Of a stretch of 64,000 bases of DNA, positions 8,480-17,238 are shown in pieces. The notes under the pieces were generated by a model that was not told where the DNA came from, did not search any database, and saw nothing but the letters and a program-made list of their open reading frames with translations. Both the position numbers and the translations under genes were made by a program. The first letter of the stretch is position 1, and every line of letters begins with the position of its first letter. Source of the stretch: Parachlamydiales bacterium (GTDB taxonomy: Bacteria; Chlamydiota; Chlamydiia; Chlamydiales; JABDDJ01). The stretch lies in assembly GCA_041671045.1 (NCBI GenBank), contig JBAZCF010000001.1, positions 434,001 through 498,000 on the forward strand. Reading direction: 5' to 3'.

Positions 8480-9454
8480 CTAGGTGCCTTGGCGTGGGTG
8501 GGCGGCGTTGTAGACTTTTTGTTTAAGCTTAGGGGAGACTTGGGTGTAGATGGTTGTAGTGGATAGAGAGGAATGTCCGAGGAGTTCTTGGATGGTTTTG
8601 AGGTCCATGCCGTTTTCGAGCCAGTGGGTGGCGATGGTGTGCCTGATGGTGTGGGGTGTGGCTTTGCCCGCGAGGCCGGTATTTTTGAGGTATAGGTCGA
8701 AGTTACGGTCGATAGAGCGGGTGGTGATGCGCGAGCCCCATTTATTGAGGAAGATGGCTTGGGGGTCTTTTTGAGGTTGGTGGTTTTTTGACGAGAGGAG
8801 CCGTTGGGGGTGGTCGAGGTAGTTTTGGATCCAGGAAGCAGCATTTTTTGTGATGGGGATGATGCGTTCTTTGCGCCCTTTACCTAGAAGACGGATGAGT
8901 AGGTTTTCGGGATCGAATTCATCGCGGTTGAGGGAGGTAAGTTCACTGACGCGAAGGCCGGAGCTGTAGAATAGTTCCATGATGGCGCGGTCGCGGAAGC
9001 CTAGGTAGCAGTCGAGATCGGGTTGGTCAAGGATTTGTTGTACTTGAGAGTAGGAGAGTGTGATAGGGATTTTTTTATCCAGTTTTGGGCTGTCGATTTC
9101 ATCCATCGGGTTTTGTTCGATTAGTTTGGATGAGGAAGCGAATTTAAAGAAACTGCGGAGGGAAGAGACGCGTCGGGCGATGGTCCGTTTGTTGGGAGTT
9201 TTCGTGGTGACGGAGGAGATGAAGTGGCGGATTTGTTTTCTGTCGATTGAGGGGAGAGAGATAAGCGATTCGGGAAAAGAGGTCGGTTCGCAGAGGTGGG
9301 AGATTTTTTCTGAGCGTCTTTCTTGAGGGATATCTTCTTCGAGGAAGGCTTTGAAGGCATTGAGGTCTATTGAATAGTTCCTTAGGGTATGATCTGAAGC
9401 GTTTTTAACGATCCTCAGATGCTTTAAGAATTTATAGCAGGTGAGGATAAGCAT
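8480..9454 (-). CDS. xerC: Tyrosine recombinase XerC
   Basis: XerC acts at dif to resolve chromosome dimers during division. The 324 residues have an N-terminal SAM-like core-binding domain (about 5-120) and a C-terminal catalytic domain with all expected residues: Arg in SGLRVSEL, Lys in GKGRKERIIP, HTIRHTIATH (HxxR), LGHSSLSTT (second His) and the nucleophile Tyr in TTIYTQVS. The XerC/D style, absence of transposition genes nearby and conserved neighbourhood (rnz and ABC-F) argue for the housekeeping enzyme over a phage integrase. A SPESLI/EKI insertion near 55-70 lengthens the N-terminal domain slightly. It is 8 bases from rnz on the same strand. Confidence 0.93.
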   Translation of the reverse strand: MLILTCYKFLKHLRIVKNASDHTLRNYSIDLNAFKAFLEEDIPQERRSEKISHLCEPTSFPESLISLPSIDRKQIRHFISSVTTKTPNKRTIARRVSSLRSFFKFASSSKLIEQNPMDEIDSPKLDKKIPITLSYSQVQQILDQPDLDCYLGFRDRAIMELFYSSGLRVSELTSLNRDEFDPENLLIRLLGKGRKERIIPITKNAASWIQNYLDHPQRLLSSKNHQPQKDPQAIFLNKWGSRITTRSIDRNFDLYLKNTGLAGKATPHTIRHTIATHWLENGMDLKTIQELLGHSSLSTTTIYTQVSPKLKQKVYNAAHPRQGT

Positions 9455-9461
9455 TGCAGTG

Positions 9462-10373
9462 TCACTTGTTTTTTGGGAACGTGAAGACTTTCAGGTCGGA
9501 AGCTGCGAAGGAGTGGGGGAAGATAAGTTGTGCTTCTTCTTCGAAGTCTTTGGAGTTCATGTAGCGGGCGGAGAAATGTGTGAGGATAAGTTCTTCCACA
9601 TTCGCATCAAGAGCGAGTTGGGCAGCTTGTGAAGCGGTGAGGTGGAAGTGTTTATAGGCCATTTGTTTTTGTTCATCCAGGTAAGTGCTTTCGCATAAAA
9701 GCATGCGGGCATTGCGGGCGAGTTCAAGCGCATTCTGGCATATTCGCGTGTCGATGACAACAGCAAAAACATCGCCTTTGCGGATAGAGCTGACGTCATC
9801 TAGGGTGATGGTTTTACCGTTGATGTCGATACTGCCGTTTTGAATGAGGGTTTTGACGTTTGGTCCACGGATACCGTAGAGGGAGAGTTTTGAGTCGTCG
9901 TATTTTCGGGTATCGGGTTCGGTGATTCTCCAGCCCACATTATCCAGTCCATGTTCTAGGAAACGGGCTTCAATGAGGAATTTTCCGTCGTCATGGACGA
10001 TGCCGTCGCTATAGACGGGGTGTTCAACGACGTGGATGTTTTCGTGGTAGACAGTACCGTAACGTAGGCGGTCGAAGTATTTTTTCCCGCTTGCAGGGTA
10101 GTAGCAATGGATGGGGTGGGTGACTTTATCTAGGTTGAGGCGCATCAGCATGGAGCCAAAGCCTAGGCAATGGTCGCCGTGAAAATGCGAGATAAAGATG
10201 CGTGTTACCACGGGGGGTGCAATGTTAGCGAAAATGAATTGTCGTTGGGTTCCTTCGCCTGGATCGAAGAGGAGGCCTTCGTCATTCCAACGCACGAGGT
10301 AGGCGCCGTGGTTACGGAAGCGAGTAGGTTGTTGGCTTGAACATCCAAGAATTGTTAGGTCTCTCACGCTCAT
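9462..10373 (-). CDS. rnz: Ribonuclease Z (tRNase Z), tRNA 3' endonuclease
   Basis: This metallo-beta-lactamase-fold nuclease trims pre-tRNA 3' trailers. The signature HFHGDH is at 63-68, with further metal ligands in FLEHGLDN (about 143), DTRICQNA (Asp, about 210) and LTHFSARYM (His, about 270). Length 303 matches the short RNase Z form. The first residues [10 protein letters not shown] follow the family's LGTGSxxPT start. The two tRNA genes in this window lack a fully encoded CCA, consistent with a need for RNase Z processing. It lies between xerC and the rhomboid gene with 8- and 15-base gaps, so a shared transcript is likely. Confidence 0.95.
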   Translation of the reverse strand: MSVRDLTILGCSSQQPTRFRNHGAYLVRWNDEGLLFDPGEGTQRQFIFANIAPPVVTRIFISHFHGDHCLGFGSMLMRLNLDKVTHPIHCYYPASGKKYFDRLRYGTVYHENIHVVEHPVYSDGIVHDDGKFLIEARFLEHGLDNVGWRITEPDTRKYDDSKLSLYGIRGPNVKTLIQNGSIDINGKTITLDDVSSIRKGDVFAVVIDTRICQNALELARNARMLLCESTYLDEQKQMAYKHFHLTASQAAQLALDANVEELILTHFSARYMNSKDFEEEAQLIFPHSFAASDLKVFTFPKNK

Positions 10374-10388
10374 GTTATTTAATAGTCC

Positions 10389-11531
10389 TTATTCTAGGAT
10401 GAAGAGGGGCCAGCGGCTCATGAAATACCCGATGATAAGGCCGCTGATGTGGGCAGTGTTGGCTATTCCTGGGGAGAATCCGCTGCCAAGGTATATTTCG
10501 GAGAGGAAGGAAATCGCTTGGAGTGAGGCCATGCCGCCGATAAACCAGAACATAAATTTCAGTGTGGATTGCGGGATCTGATATCCTTCCCAGGGAGCAA
10601 TTTTTTGCCTTTGCCAGATGAAGGCAAGCATGGCGCAGAGAACACCGGAGAAGCCGATGAAGTTTGCGCCGCTCATGAGGTATTGGGCAGTATTCGAGAA
10701 GATTGCGCTTAGAGCAATGAAGGCGAGGAGGCGTCCCGGACCTAGACGGAATTCCATCTGGCGGCCCAAGACGATAAGCCAAAGCATATTGAAGAGAATA
10801 TGGAATATGTCGTTGTGGAGGAATATAGGAGTGATGAGACGCCAGAATTCGCCTTCCTGTACCTTTTCAAAAAGGGGGCCTGTCGTTTTGGGGTCGATAG
10901 GTTTTGACTCTAAGGTGTTGAGGGCAATAGGGTAGAGACCAGCCCAGACTGGAGTGGTGTAAACTTTAGCGAAGAGCTCTTGTCCGGGGAGTGGGAGGGA
11001 GCTAGGTTCGCGCAATGCGGGGATTCCGTATTGCTCTACTAGCTGGTCCACAAGCTCGAATTGGTAAGGGTAGTCGTAGAGGAGGGCTTTTTTTGTGGGG
11101 GAGCTGTAGACCGGTGTAGGGGGGAGTTTAGGTGCGGGAGCTTGGTAAGGGGGGGCTGTCCATTCCGAAACAAAGAAGATAAAGATGCAGGTGAGGAGCA
11201 GATAGAAAGTTGTGTATCCTAAAGGCTGTTGTATGGGTGCGGGGTAAGTAGGGGGAGTGGATGCTTTAGGCGTAGGAATTTCTGTTTTGACTTCGGGGGG
11301 CGCTACTTCTGGGGGAAGAGGACCATCCTTATATTTTTCAACAGTATCAAGAGCTTCGGACCAATGGTCTTCATCGATAATCCAGAGATTAGAGTTGGCT
11401 GTTCCATACGCATCATTGCCCCAGTCGCCATTGATCTCGGTATCGACCTGGTTGTGTATATGTTGTTGTGATAGCAAGGCGCTGATGCGCTTTGCACGCT
11501 CTGGATCATGGAAGGTTGCTATTAGACGCAT
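10389..11531 (-). CDS. Rhomboid-family intramembrane serine protease with extra N-terminal domain
   Basis: The protein (380 residues) should cleave transmembrane substrates within the inner membrane. The catalytic dyad is visible: Ser295 in GFSGV and His361 in AHISGL. An HNDIFHILFNMLWL segment (239-252) carries the oxyanion-loop His and Asn of the family. A transmembrane helix at about 106-124 precedes a long loop (125-225) and then the six-helix core. Residues 1-68 form a small alpha/beta domain (ATFHDPERAKRISALLSQQ) resembling the cytosolic N-terminal domain of GlpG, joined by a Pro-rich linker. It is four bases from the next gene on the same strand. Substrates are unknown. Confidence 0.9.
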   Translation of the reverse strand: MRLIATFHDPERAKRISALLSQQHIHNQVDTEINGDWGNDAYGTANSNLWIIDEDHWSEALDTVEKYKDGPLPPEVAPPEVKTEIPTPKASTPPTYPAPIQQPLGYTTFYLLLTCIFIFFVSEWTAPPYQAPAPKLPPTPVYSSPTKKALLYDYPYQFELVDQLVEQYGIPALREPSSLPLPGQELFAKVYTTPVWAGLYPIALNTLESKPIDPKTTGPLFEKVQEGEFWRLITPIFLHNDIFHILFNMLWLIVLGRQMEFRLGPGRLLAFIALSAIFSNTAQYLMSGANFIGFSGVLCAMLAFIWQRQKIAPWEGYQIPQSTLKFMFWFIGGMASLQAISFLSEIYLGSGFSPGIANTAHISGLIIGYFMSRWPLFILE

Positions 11532-11534
11532 GGC

Positions 11535-12059
11535 TTATTGCCTTATTGAATGCACTTGTAAAATTTTTGTTAAAATATCTGTTGTCGCAAGGCCTGGAAT
11601 GCGGTCGACGAGATGCAGTTGGGCGCCAATTTTCTTAACAGTTTCAGCTTCGATGCATTCATTGCCGTATTCAACACCATTGACATGGACATCGGGCCTG
11701 ATTTTCTCTAGCAGAACGCAGGGATCTATCTCATCGAACCAAGTGACGTAGTCGATCCAGCCGATGGCTGCCATCATCTGCAATCTATATTCAAGAGGGA
11801 TGAAGGGGCGGTCAGGACTTTTGTATTGCTGTATGGAGGAGTCGCTATTTAGGGCGACGATAAGGCAGTCGGCGACTTTCGTAGCTTCATAGAGGATGTA
11901 AAGATGTCCCGCATGCATGAGGTCGAAGGAGCCATTGAGTGTGGCTATGGTAAGTCCTTGAGCACGAATACTTTCCGCTGATTCCATCCATTGATCGGGC
12001 AGAATAAGCTTGCTTTTCCAGGCCTCTTCCCAGATAGGGTCTAATTCTGTAGGTTTCAT
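11535..12059 (-). CDS. HldE/RfaE C-terminal-type nucleotidyltransferase
   Basis: At 174 residues this is a single nucleotidyltransferase domain of the cytidylyltransferase-like superfamily. GSFDLMHAGHLYIL (43-56) supplies the HxGH catalytic motif (H49, H52), and PFIPLEYRLQMMAAIG and VDRIPGLATTDIL match the ADP-heptose synthase C-terminal module (HldE/RfaE domain II), which adenylates heptose-1-phosphate. The separate sugar-kinase half is not here. Because the fold is shared with glycerol-3-phosphate and ethanolamine-phosphate cytidylyltransferases, the sugar substrate is uncertain. It lies 5 bases from the lon stop codon, with lon upstream on the same strand. Confidence 0.85.
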   Translation of the reverse strand: MKPTELDPIWEEAWKSKLILPDQWMESAESIRAQGLTIATLNGSFDLMHAGHLYILYEATKVADCLIVALNSDSSIQQYKSPDRPFIPLEYRLQMMAAIGWIDYVTWFDEIDPCVLLEKIRPDVHVNGVEYGNECIEAETVKKIGAQLHLVDRIPGLATTDILTKILQVHSIRQ

Positions 12060-12064
12060 TTCTA

Positions 12065-14488
12065 TTAATCCTCTGGAAAGGCAATTTTAAAGACTTCGTC
12101 GTAGTGTTCGATGAAGTGCACGGTCAGGCCTTTTTTCAGGTAGTTCGGTAATTCTTCAAAGTCGCGCAGGTTATCTTTTGGCATGATGATAGTTTTCAAT
12201 CCTGACCGTCTGGCTGCGACGAGTTTCTCTTTGACTCCACCGATGGCAAGGACGCGGCCGGTGAGTGTCAGTTCGCCTGTCATCCCTAGATTTTCTAAAA
12301 CGGGAGTTTCATTCAAGAGGGAAATGAGTGCAGTTACCATTGTTATTCCGGCAGAAGGACCGTCTTTTGGTGTTGCGCCCTCGGGAATATGGATGTGCAC
12401 CTGGGATTTCTCGAAGAAGTTTCTTCCAGGGGCATATTTATGCAGTGAGCTGTTTAGGTATGTCCAAGCAATTTCTGAAGATTCCTTCATGACGGAGCCT
12501 GCTTGGCCTGTCAGCTTCATTTCGGTTTTTTCGGAAGGGACCTTGGTTGACTCGATATAGAGCGTTGCACCGCCCATTGCTGTCCATGCTAAGCCTGTGC
12601 AAACCCCGATGGGTGTATGCTCATAGAAACGGTCCGTTGTGTGCATCGGTTTTCCGAGATACTCGAATAAATTCTTCTCGTTGATGGGATGCTTGTTGCC
12701 GGATCCATCTTTGACAATACGCATTGCGATTTTACGCATGATTTTCTTGATCTGATTTTCAAGATTACGTACACCGGCTTCACGTGCGTAGCCGTTAATA
12801 ATGGCGCGGATGGCCCCTTTACTAAAGGTCGCAGAGGATGTTTTAAGTCCCATTGCTTTACGGTTGCGTGGAATAAGGTATTTATTGGCGATTTCGACTT
12901 TCTCATCCTGGATATAGCCGGATAGCCTTAGGATCTCCATCCTGTCGCGCAATGGGGGAGGTATGGTATCAAGGATATTGGCTGTGACAATAAACAGCAC
13001 GTTAGAAAGGTCTGTGCGTACATCCAGATAGTGGTCTAAGAATTCGCGGTTTTGTTCGGGATCAAGGACTTCCAACAATGCGGATGCAGGATCGCCTTGG
13101 TAGCTGTTGCCCATCTTATCGACTTCGTCCAGCATGATGACGGGGTTCATCGTTTTGCAGAATTTCAGTGCTTGCAGCAGCTTACCGGGCATAGCACCTA
13201 CGTAAGTGCGGCGGTGTCCTTTGATTTCAGCTTCGTCACGCATGCCACCGACGGAGAAACGGTAGAACTTTCGATTTAAGGCGTGGGCGATGCTTTTTCC
13301 GATACTGGTTTTACCAACGCCCGGGGGGCCGACGAGGCAGATGATATTGCCCTTGATGCCGCCTGCAAGTTTGCCGACGCTGATGAATTCGAGGATGCGT
13401 TCTTTGATATCTTCGAGGCCGTAATGGTCTTCGTTCAGTATTTTTTCGGCATGATTGACATCGAGGCAATCTTCACTAAAAATGCCCCAAGGCATTATGG
13501 TAAGCCAGTCTAGGTAGTTTCGGATGACGCCGTATTCAGAGGAGTGTACTTCGATGACACTAAGTTTATGCAGCTCTTCCTGGATGACAGTCATAATATC
13601 ATCGGGAATTTTGCGCTCTTTAATGCGGGCTTCGAATTTTTCCTTATCGAGTGACTTATCGTCTTTTTCAAGACCGAGTTCTTTTTTGATCGCTTTCAGC
13701 TGTTCCCTTAAAAAGAATTCTTTTTGAGTTTTTGCTACTGTTGCGTCAATTTTTTGGCTGATGCTGTGCTGCAGCACGCTAATGTCATGCTCTTTCTTAA
13801 GAAGCTCTAAGGTTTTCTCTAGACGTTTTTGTATATCCAGCGTCTCAAGGACAGATTGCAATTCCTCACGTGAAGCAGTCGTTAATGCAACAGCAAAGTC
13901 AGCAAGTTTTCCGGGTTCTGTAAAGTCGGAATGGCCTAAGAAAATTTGAAGCTCTTCTTTATAAAGGGGATTAAGCTTCAGCAGGTCTTTAATAGTGGAG
14001 ATTATACTGATGGAATAGGCTTTCGTAATTTCATTATCTACCCGTTCTTCTTCGCAGACTTCAACAAGAGCTTTCAATTGGTTGGAATCTTCTAGAGGAG
14101 TAATGATTTTAAAACGGTTTTCCATTCCTAAGACAACTTGCGCTCCGCCTTTTTCCATCGGGACGATACGTAAAATGCGCGCAAGGACGCCTACGTCGTA
14201 AAGCTCGTCGAATTTTACTTTATAGATATCTTCGACTTCTTTTTTGCTCAGCAAAAGCCCTACATATTTTGTTTCGCTTTGGGCAATAATTTTGAGTGAT
14301 TCATAGAGGGGGCCCGGTTCGATGACAATAGGAGCTGCCATGCCCGGAAAAAAGGGGCGGCGTGTCACAGGATAAATGTAAATTTCCTGGGGAACACCTT
14401 TGATTTGAGCGAAGGATGTCTTTGCTGCATCGATCGCTTCAAGGATTAATGCTTCTAAATCGGGAAGGGTAGAATCTTCTGTGGACAA
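12065..14488 (-). CDS. lon: ATP-dependent protease Lon
   Basis: Lon unfolds and degrades damaged and regulatory proteins as a hexamer. The 807 residues show the N-terminal substrate-binding LON domain (about 35-240, with IYPVTRRPFFPGMAAP), the AAA+ module (Walker A GPPGVGKTSIGKS near 385-397, Walker B VIMLDEVDKMG) and the C-terminal protease domain with nucleophile Ser in DGPSAGITM (about 710) and the dyad Lys in GGVKEKLVAARR (about 753). All key residues are intact and the length is typical. The start at ATG 14488 follows Chlamydia Lon. It heads the long minus-strand run down to folE and faces the effector-like gene at 14817 across a 328-base gap. Confidence 0.97.
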   Translation of the reverse strand: MSTEDSTLPDLEALILEAIDAAKTSFAQIKGVPQEIYIYPVTRRPFFPGMAAPIVIEPGPLYESLKIIAQSETKYVGLLLSKKEVEDIYKVKFDELYDVGVLARILRIVPMEKGGAQVVLGMENRFKIITPLEDSNQLKALVEVCEEERVDNEITKAYSISIISTIKDLLKLNPLYKEELQIFLGHSDFTEPGKLADFAVALTTASREELQSVLETLDIQKRLEKTLELLKKEHDISVLQHSISQKIDATVAKTQKEFFLREQLKAIKKELGLEKDDKSLDKEKFEARIKERKIPDDIMTVIQEELHKLSVIEVHSSEYGVIRNYLDWLTIMPWGIFSEDCLDVNHAEKILNEDHYGLEDIKERILEFISVGKLAGGIKGNIICLVGPPGVGKTSIGKSIAHALNRKFYRFSVGGMRDEAEIKGHRRTYVGAMPGKLLQALKFCKTMNPVIMLDEVDKMGNSYQGDPASALLEVLDPEQNREFLDHYLDVRTDLSNVLFIVTANILDTIPPPLRDRMEILRLSGYIQDEKVEIANKYLIPRNRKAMGLKTSSATFSKGAIRAIINGYAREAGVRNLENQIKKIMRKIAMRIVKDGSGNKHPINEKNLFEYLGKPMHTTDRFYEHTPIGVCTGLAWTAMGGATLYIESTKVPSEKTEMKLTGQAGSVMKESSEIAWTYLNSSLHKYAPGRNFFEKSQVHIHIPEGATPKDGPSAGITMVTALISLLNETPVLENLGMTGELTLTGRVLAIGGVKEKLVAARRSGLKTIIMPKDNLRDFEELPNYLKKGLTVHFIEHYDEVFKIAFPED

Positions 14489-14816
14489 GGGATTGCCTCA
14501 TAAACTGTAAAAATTACCCAACATCATATGGATTACCGGGAAAGCTTTCAAGTTTAAACCCGTGGGGGCATCTTAATCCCTCTCCTCAGCACTTTTGCCC
14601 GTACCTTTACTTTTAGTATCACTACGGAAGAGCTCTTGGTTCCACATAAAAGTTACTTGGGGAGTTCCACTCTTTCTCTGCAATGATTAATTGATTGTTT
14701 TAATATATTTTTTACTGAGCGTAACTAATTTATTTTAATTATAATAAATAATTTACTCGATCTTAATATTAAAAGAGCGATAATAAAATTATAAAGAAGA
14801 TAAATTAGGTGTAAAT
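14489..14816. other. Divergent intergenic region between lon and the phosphatase-like gene
   Basis: These 328 bases hold no credible ORF. The half next to lon is of average composition. The half next to the plus-strand gene (about 14690-14810) is strongly A+T-rich, with several TATAAT-like words (such as TTAATATT and TTATAAAG), which suits a sigma66-type promoter for the accessory gene. I could not fix a single -35/-10 pair with 16-18 base spacing. No terminator hairpin was found. Confidence 0.6.
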
Positions 14817-17084
14817 ATGGCAACAAATAATAGTATTCCTGATAGAACCCCAGCACTAAACCGTATTGATGAATCTTACCAAGGTGCGGTAGATCTTCTT
14901 AATACTAATAAAAGTCAGCACCAGGCTGTTGTTATCGGGGGTTCTTCTGAACTCAAAACTAGCATCAGCATTCTTTATCAAAATACCCTGGCTAAACTAG
15001 ATAGCATTAAAAGAGATGCCAATGACAAAATCGCTAGTTTAGATCCGAAAATTGAAAAATCGGATTACAATAAAGAAGTTAAAAGAATAAAGAATGAAAC
15101 TGTAAAAGAATTAGGTCAAGCTTTAGCGGACTATAATATTAATCTTATTAATAAAACAATCGAGCATCAAAATTTTACAAAGAGCGAGAAAAAAGAACTG
15201 AAGGGAATGATTCGTGATTTATCCACCAATAGCAAAAAAGGAAAGGTGTTGCGCTTGGCAGCAGGTTTGTTCGAAAAACCTTGGTTTAAAAAAGTCTTTA
15301 CTTCAGCAGCTCCCGAGAATCAATCTCTAGTTCCTGAAAATACTGCAAGAAAACTTACGATTAGCGAGAAATTGAGTCTGGCAAACCGTGTCGTCAAATC
15401 ATTCGATGAAGCCATAGAAAATTTTGAGAAGGCAGCAGAGGCTGACATTGAGGCTCGTACAAAAGAAAATGTTGGAAAGACAACGACTGTTGCACAGGGA
15501 AACATTTATCTTAAAATCAATAATAATCGCGCAAAAGCCTTGGCTCGAAACAGTAATGTTGTCGGCACAAATGCAATTTATACTGTGGGCCAGGTATTTA
15601 CTCCAAAGCAAGGGGCGAAACAAATCAAATCTTATATCGCCCAACAGGCAGACCTAAGGGTACGTACAACTTTTGATAAAGAGTTCACGCTGACAGGAAG
15701 CCCTGCCGGAGGTAACACCACTGTAAATAGTAAGTTCATACCGTTGAATATAGAGTTTGATCAGCATGTAACAAGCAGTTTGAATGCCAATCGTAAAGCG
15801 GGTGAAGCAGTAGTTAAGGTGGGTAAATTTGGGGGGATTTTCGGAAATGCGGGGGCAAGTTCTGCAAACAGAGAAACTGAGCATGTGATCAACGGATATC
15901 TTAATGAATTGTCGGTGATTGAAACATCTGGAAAAGGAACGGAAATTAAAGTGGAAGCACGCCGAGTTCACCAGGTACTCAGGCATGCTGTCAATGCCTT
16001 CCGTTTTGAGACAAATCCCGCAGAAAGGTTAAGAGTCGCTACACAGATGACCCAAGAATTAATGACTGCATCTGTATTGATCAGCATCGCTGAATCAGGA
16101 AAAAGCTTAGAAGAAGTTGCCGCAAATTCCACAGCAGAAAATCCTTGGAATCAGTCGATTGTATCCACGAGCCTTGTTACTCCCGATATGATTAGGGGTC
16201 TGATAGAGGACTTAAAAAATCTGGGTAAAGATAAAGATAAAAAGCTTCATTCTTCAGAAGAGAAAATGTGGCGTTCGCAATTCAATGCTTTACAATCTTT
16301 CCACAACCAGCCACCTCAATCACTGAGTCTGGGGGGAGTGAACATATTCGTTAAATACAATATTTCCTCCTTTAATACCGGCGTGAATGCAGGTGCGAAT
16401 AAATACGCTTTAGGTACTTTGGAACAGTGGTGGAAAGCAAGAGATTCTATAAAAAATATCAACTTGACAACAGATTCTATAGCGCGGCGGTTAGAGGCAC
16501 GTCTCTCTACGGGTGGAGAAGCAAAAAAACCTGAGAGTGAATCGGATAGGGAGGATTTAAATGAAATCAGATCGCTGCAAAAAGACATTAATCGGTTAAC
16601 CAGAACGCCTCTCTCTTATTTAGGAAACGGTAACCAATACGAATTGGCCGCTAAAATAGAAGTCTTATCCAACAGGTTAGCAGATGTTATCAAGAAATAC
16701 CCTGACGATGTTAAACCATCCGATCCTAAAAAGCCGCATGTTAAGGTCGATGGAATTACGGCCTTGGTAAACTGCATGAGCGCCAAAGATAGGACAGGTA
16801 TTGAGGTCGCTGTCGCTTTCACATTTGAGCAGATGCGAAATGAGATGGGACATTACCCCACGACAGAAGAAATGAAACGGCCTGAGAATCAAGAACGTTT
16901 TGTGGAGATCTACATACAGATGCTTAAAGAATACGGTGGTGAAGAAGTTACCGAGATCAATACCGGAACCGGCGGCTATAAAGTCACTGAAGATGCAATG
17001 CTTTACCCCAATGCGAAAGCGTGGAAGAACAACAATTTCACATTGGCCGATATCCAGAAACATTCAGGCACAGCAGGGGCATAA
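14817..17084 (+). CDS. Putative secreted phosphoinositide phosphatase, SopB/IpgD-like
   Basis: The 755-residue protein has no signal peptide and begins with a polar Asn/Ser-rich stretch, as type III secreted effectors often do. Its C-terminal third carries the motifs of the SopB/IpgD inositol phosphatase family in order: FNTGVNAGAN (519-528; SopB motif 1 reads FNFGVNELA), NCMSAKDRTG with a CX5R active site (Cys653, Arg659; SopB reads NCKSGKDRTG), and INTGTGGYKV near the end (SopB reads NTGGAGNKV). Such enzymes dephosphorylate host PI(4,5)P2 and related lipids to drive entry or vacuole remodelling. The N-terminal 500 residues are helical and unrecognised. Motif agreement is seen; secretion and substrate are inferred. 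It is isolated between lon and dgt. Confidence 0.78.
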   Translation: MATNNSIPDRTPALNRIDESYQGAVDLLNTNKSQHQAVVIGGSSELKTSISILYQNTLAKLDSIKRDANDKIASLDPKIEKSDYNKEVKRIKNETVKELGQALADYNINLINKTIEHQNFTKSEKKELKGMIRDLSTNSKKGKVLRLAAGLFEKPWFKKVFTSAAPENQSLVPENTARKLTISEKLSLANRVVKSFDEAIENFEKAAEADIEARTKENVGKTTTVAQGNIYLKINNNRAKALARNSNVVGTNAIYTVGQVFTPKQGAKQIKSYIAQQADLRVRTTFDKEFTLTGSPAGGNTTVNSKFIPLNIEFDQHVTSSLNANRKAGEAVVKVGKFGGIFGNAGASSANRETEHVINGYLNELSVIETSGKGTEIKVEARRVHQVLRHAVNAFRFETNPAERLRVATQMTQELMTASVLISIAESGKSLEEVAANSTAENPWNQSIVSTSLVTPDMIRGLIEDLKNLGKDKDKKLHSSEEKMWRSQFNALQSFHNQPPQSLSLGGVNIFVKYNISSFNTGVNAGANKYALGTLEQWWKARDSIKNINLTTDSIARRLEARLSTGGEAKKPESESDREDLNEIRSLQKDINRLTRTPLSYLGNGNQYELAAKIEVLSNRLADVIKKYPDDVKPSDPKKPHVKVDGITALVNCMSAKDRTGIEVAVAFTFEQMRNEMGHYPTTEEMKRPENQERFVEIYIQMLKEYGGEEVTEINTGTGGYKVTEDAMLYPNAKAWKNNNFTLADIQKHSGTAGA

Positions 17085-17109
17085 TATACTAGCAGGGGCA
17101 TAATATACT
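17072..17109 (+). repeat. 19-bp tandem duplication across a stop codon
   Basis: AGCAGGGGCATAATATACT occurs twice head to tail (17072-17090 and 17091-17109). The first copy encodes the last residues and stop codon of the phosphatase-like gene; the second lies just beyond. The copies are identical, which suggests recent slippage. The protein is unchanged, since the first copy keeps its TAA. Confidence 0.9.
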
Positions 17110-17238
17110 ATTCGACGGCAAGGTAATTGAAAAGTTATTCCTGCCGTCCTTTTTCGCAACCCCGAATACTGCGCGGACTAGTTCTATATCTCCTATTTAT
17201 GTTAACCTCGTCCAAAAATTAAAGTGACGAGGTGCCTC

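Noticed and set aside
8359..8844. Minus-strand frame over the xerC 3' end and the xerC/ABC-F gap
   Set aside because: It overlaps xerC in another frame, is Pro/Ser/Lys/Thr-rich and shows no domain; a shadow of GC-skewed xerC codons.
8480..9454. xerC as a phage or integrative-element integrase
   Set aside because: Neighbours are housekeeping genes in conserved order and there is no attachment-site repeat or phage gene.
15828..15836. Run of six G in the phosphatase-like gene as a phase-variation tract
   Set aside because: Six bases is short for slipped-strand switching and the frame is intact; a second G6 run near 16332 is also unremarkable.
17224..17238. Upstream GTG start of dgt
   Set aside because: No ribosome binding site fits, while ATG 17239 has GAGG at the right distance.
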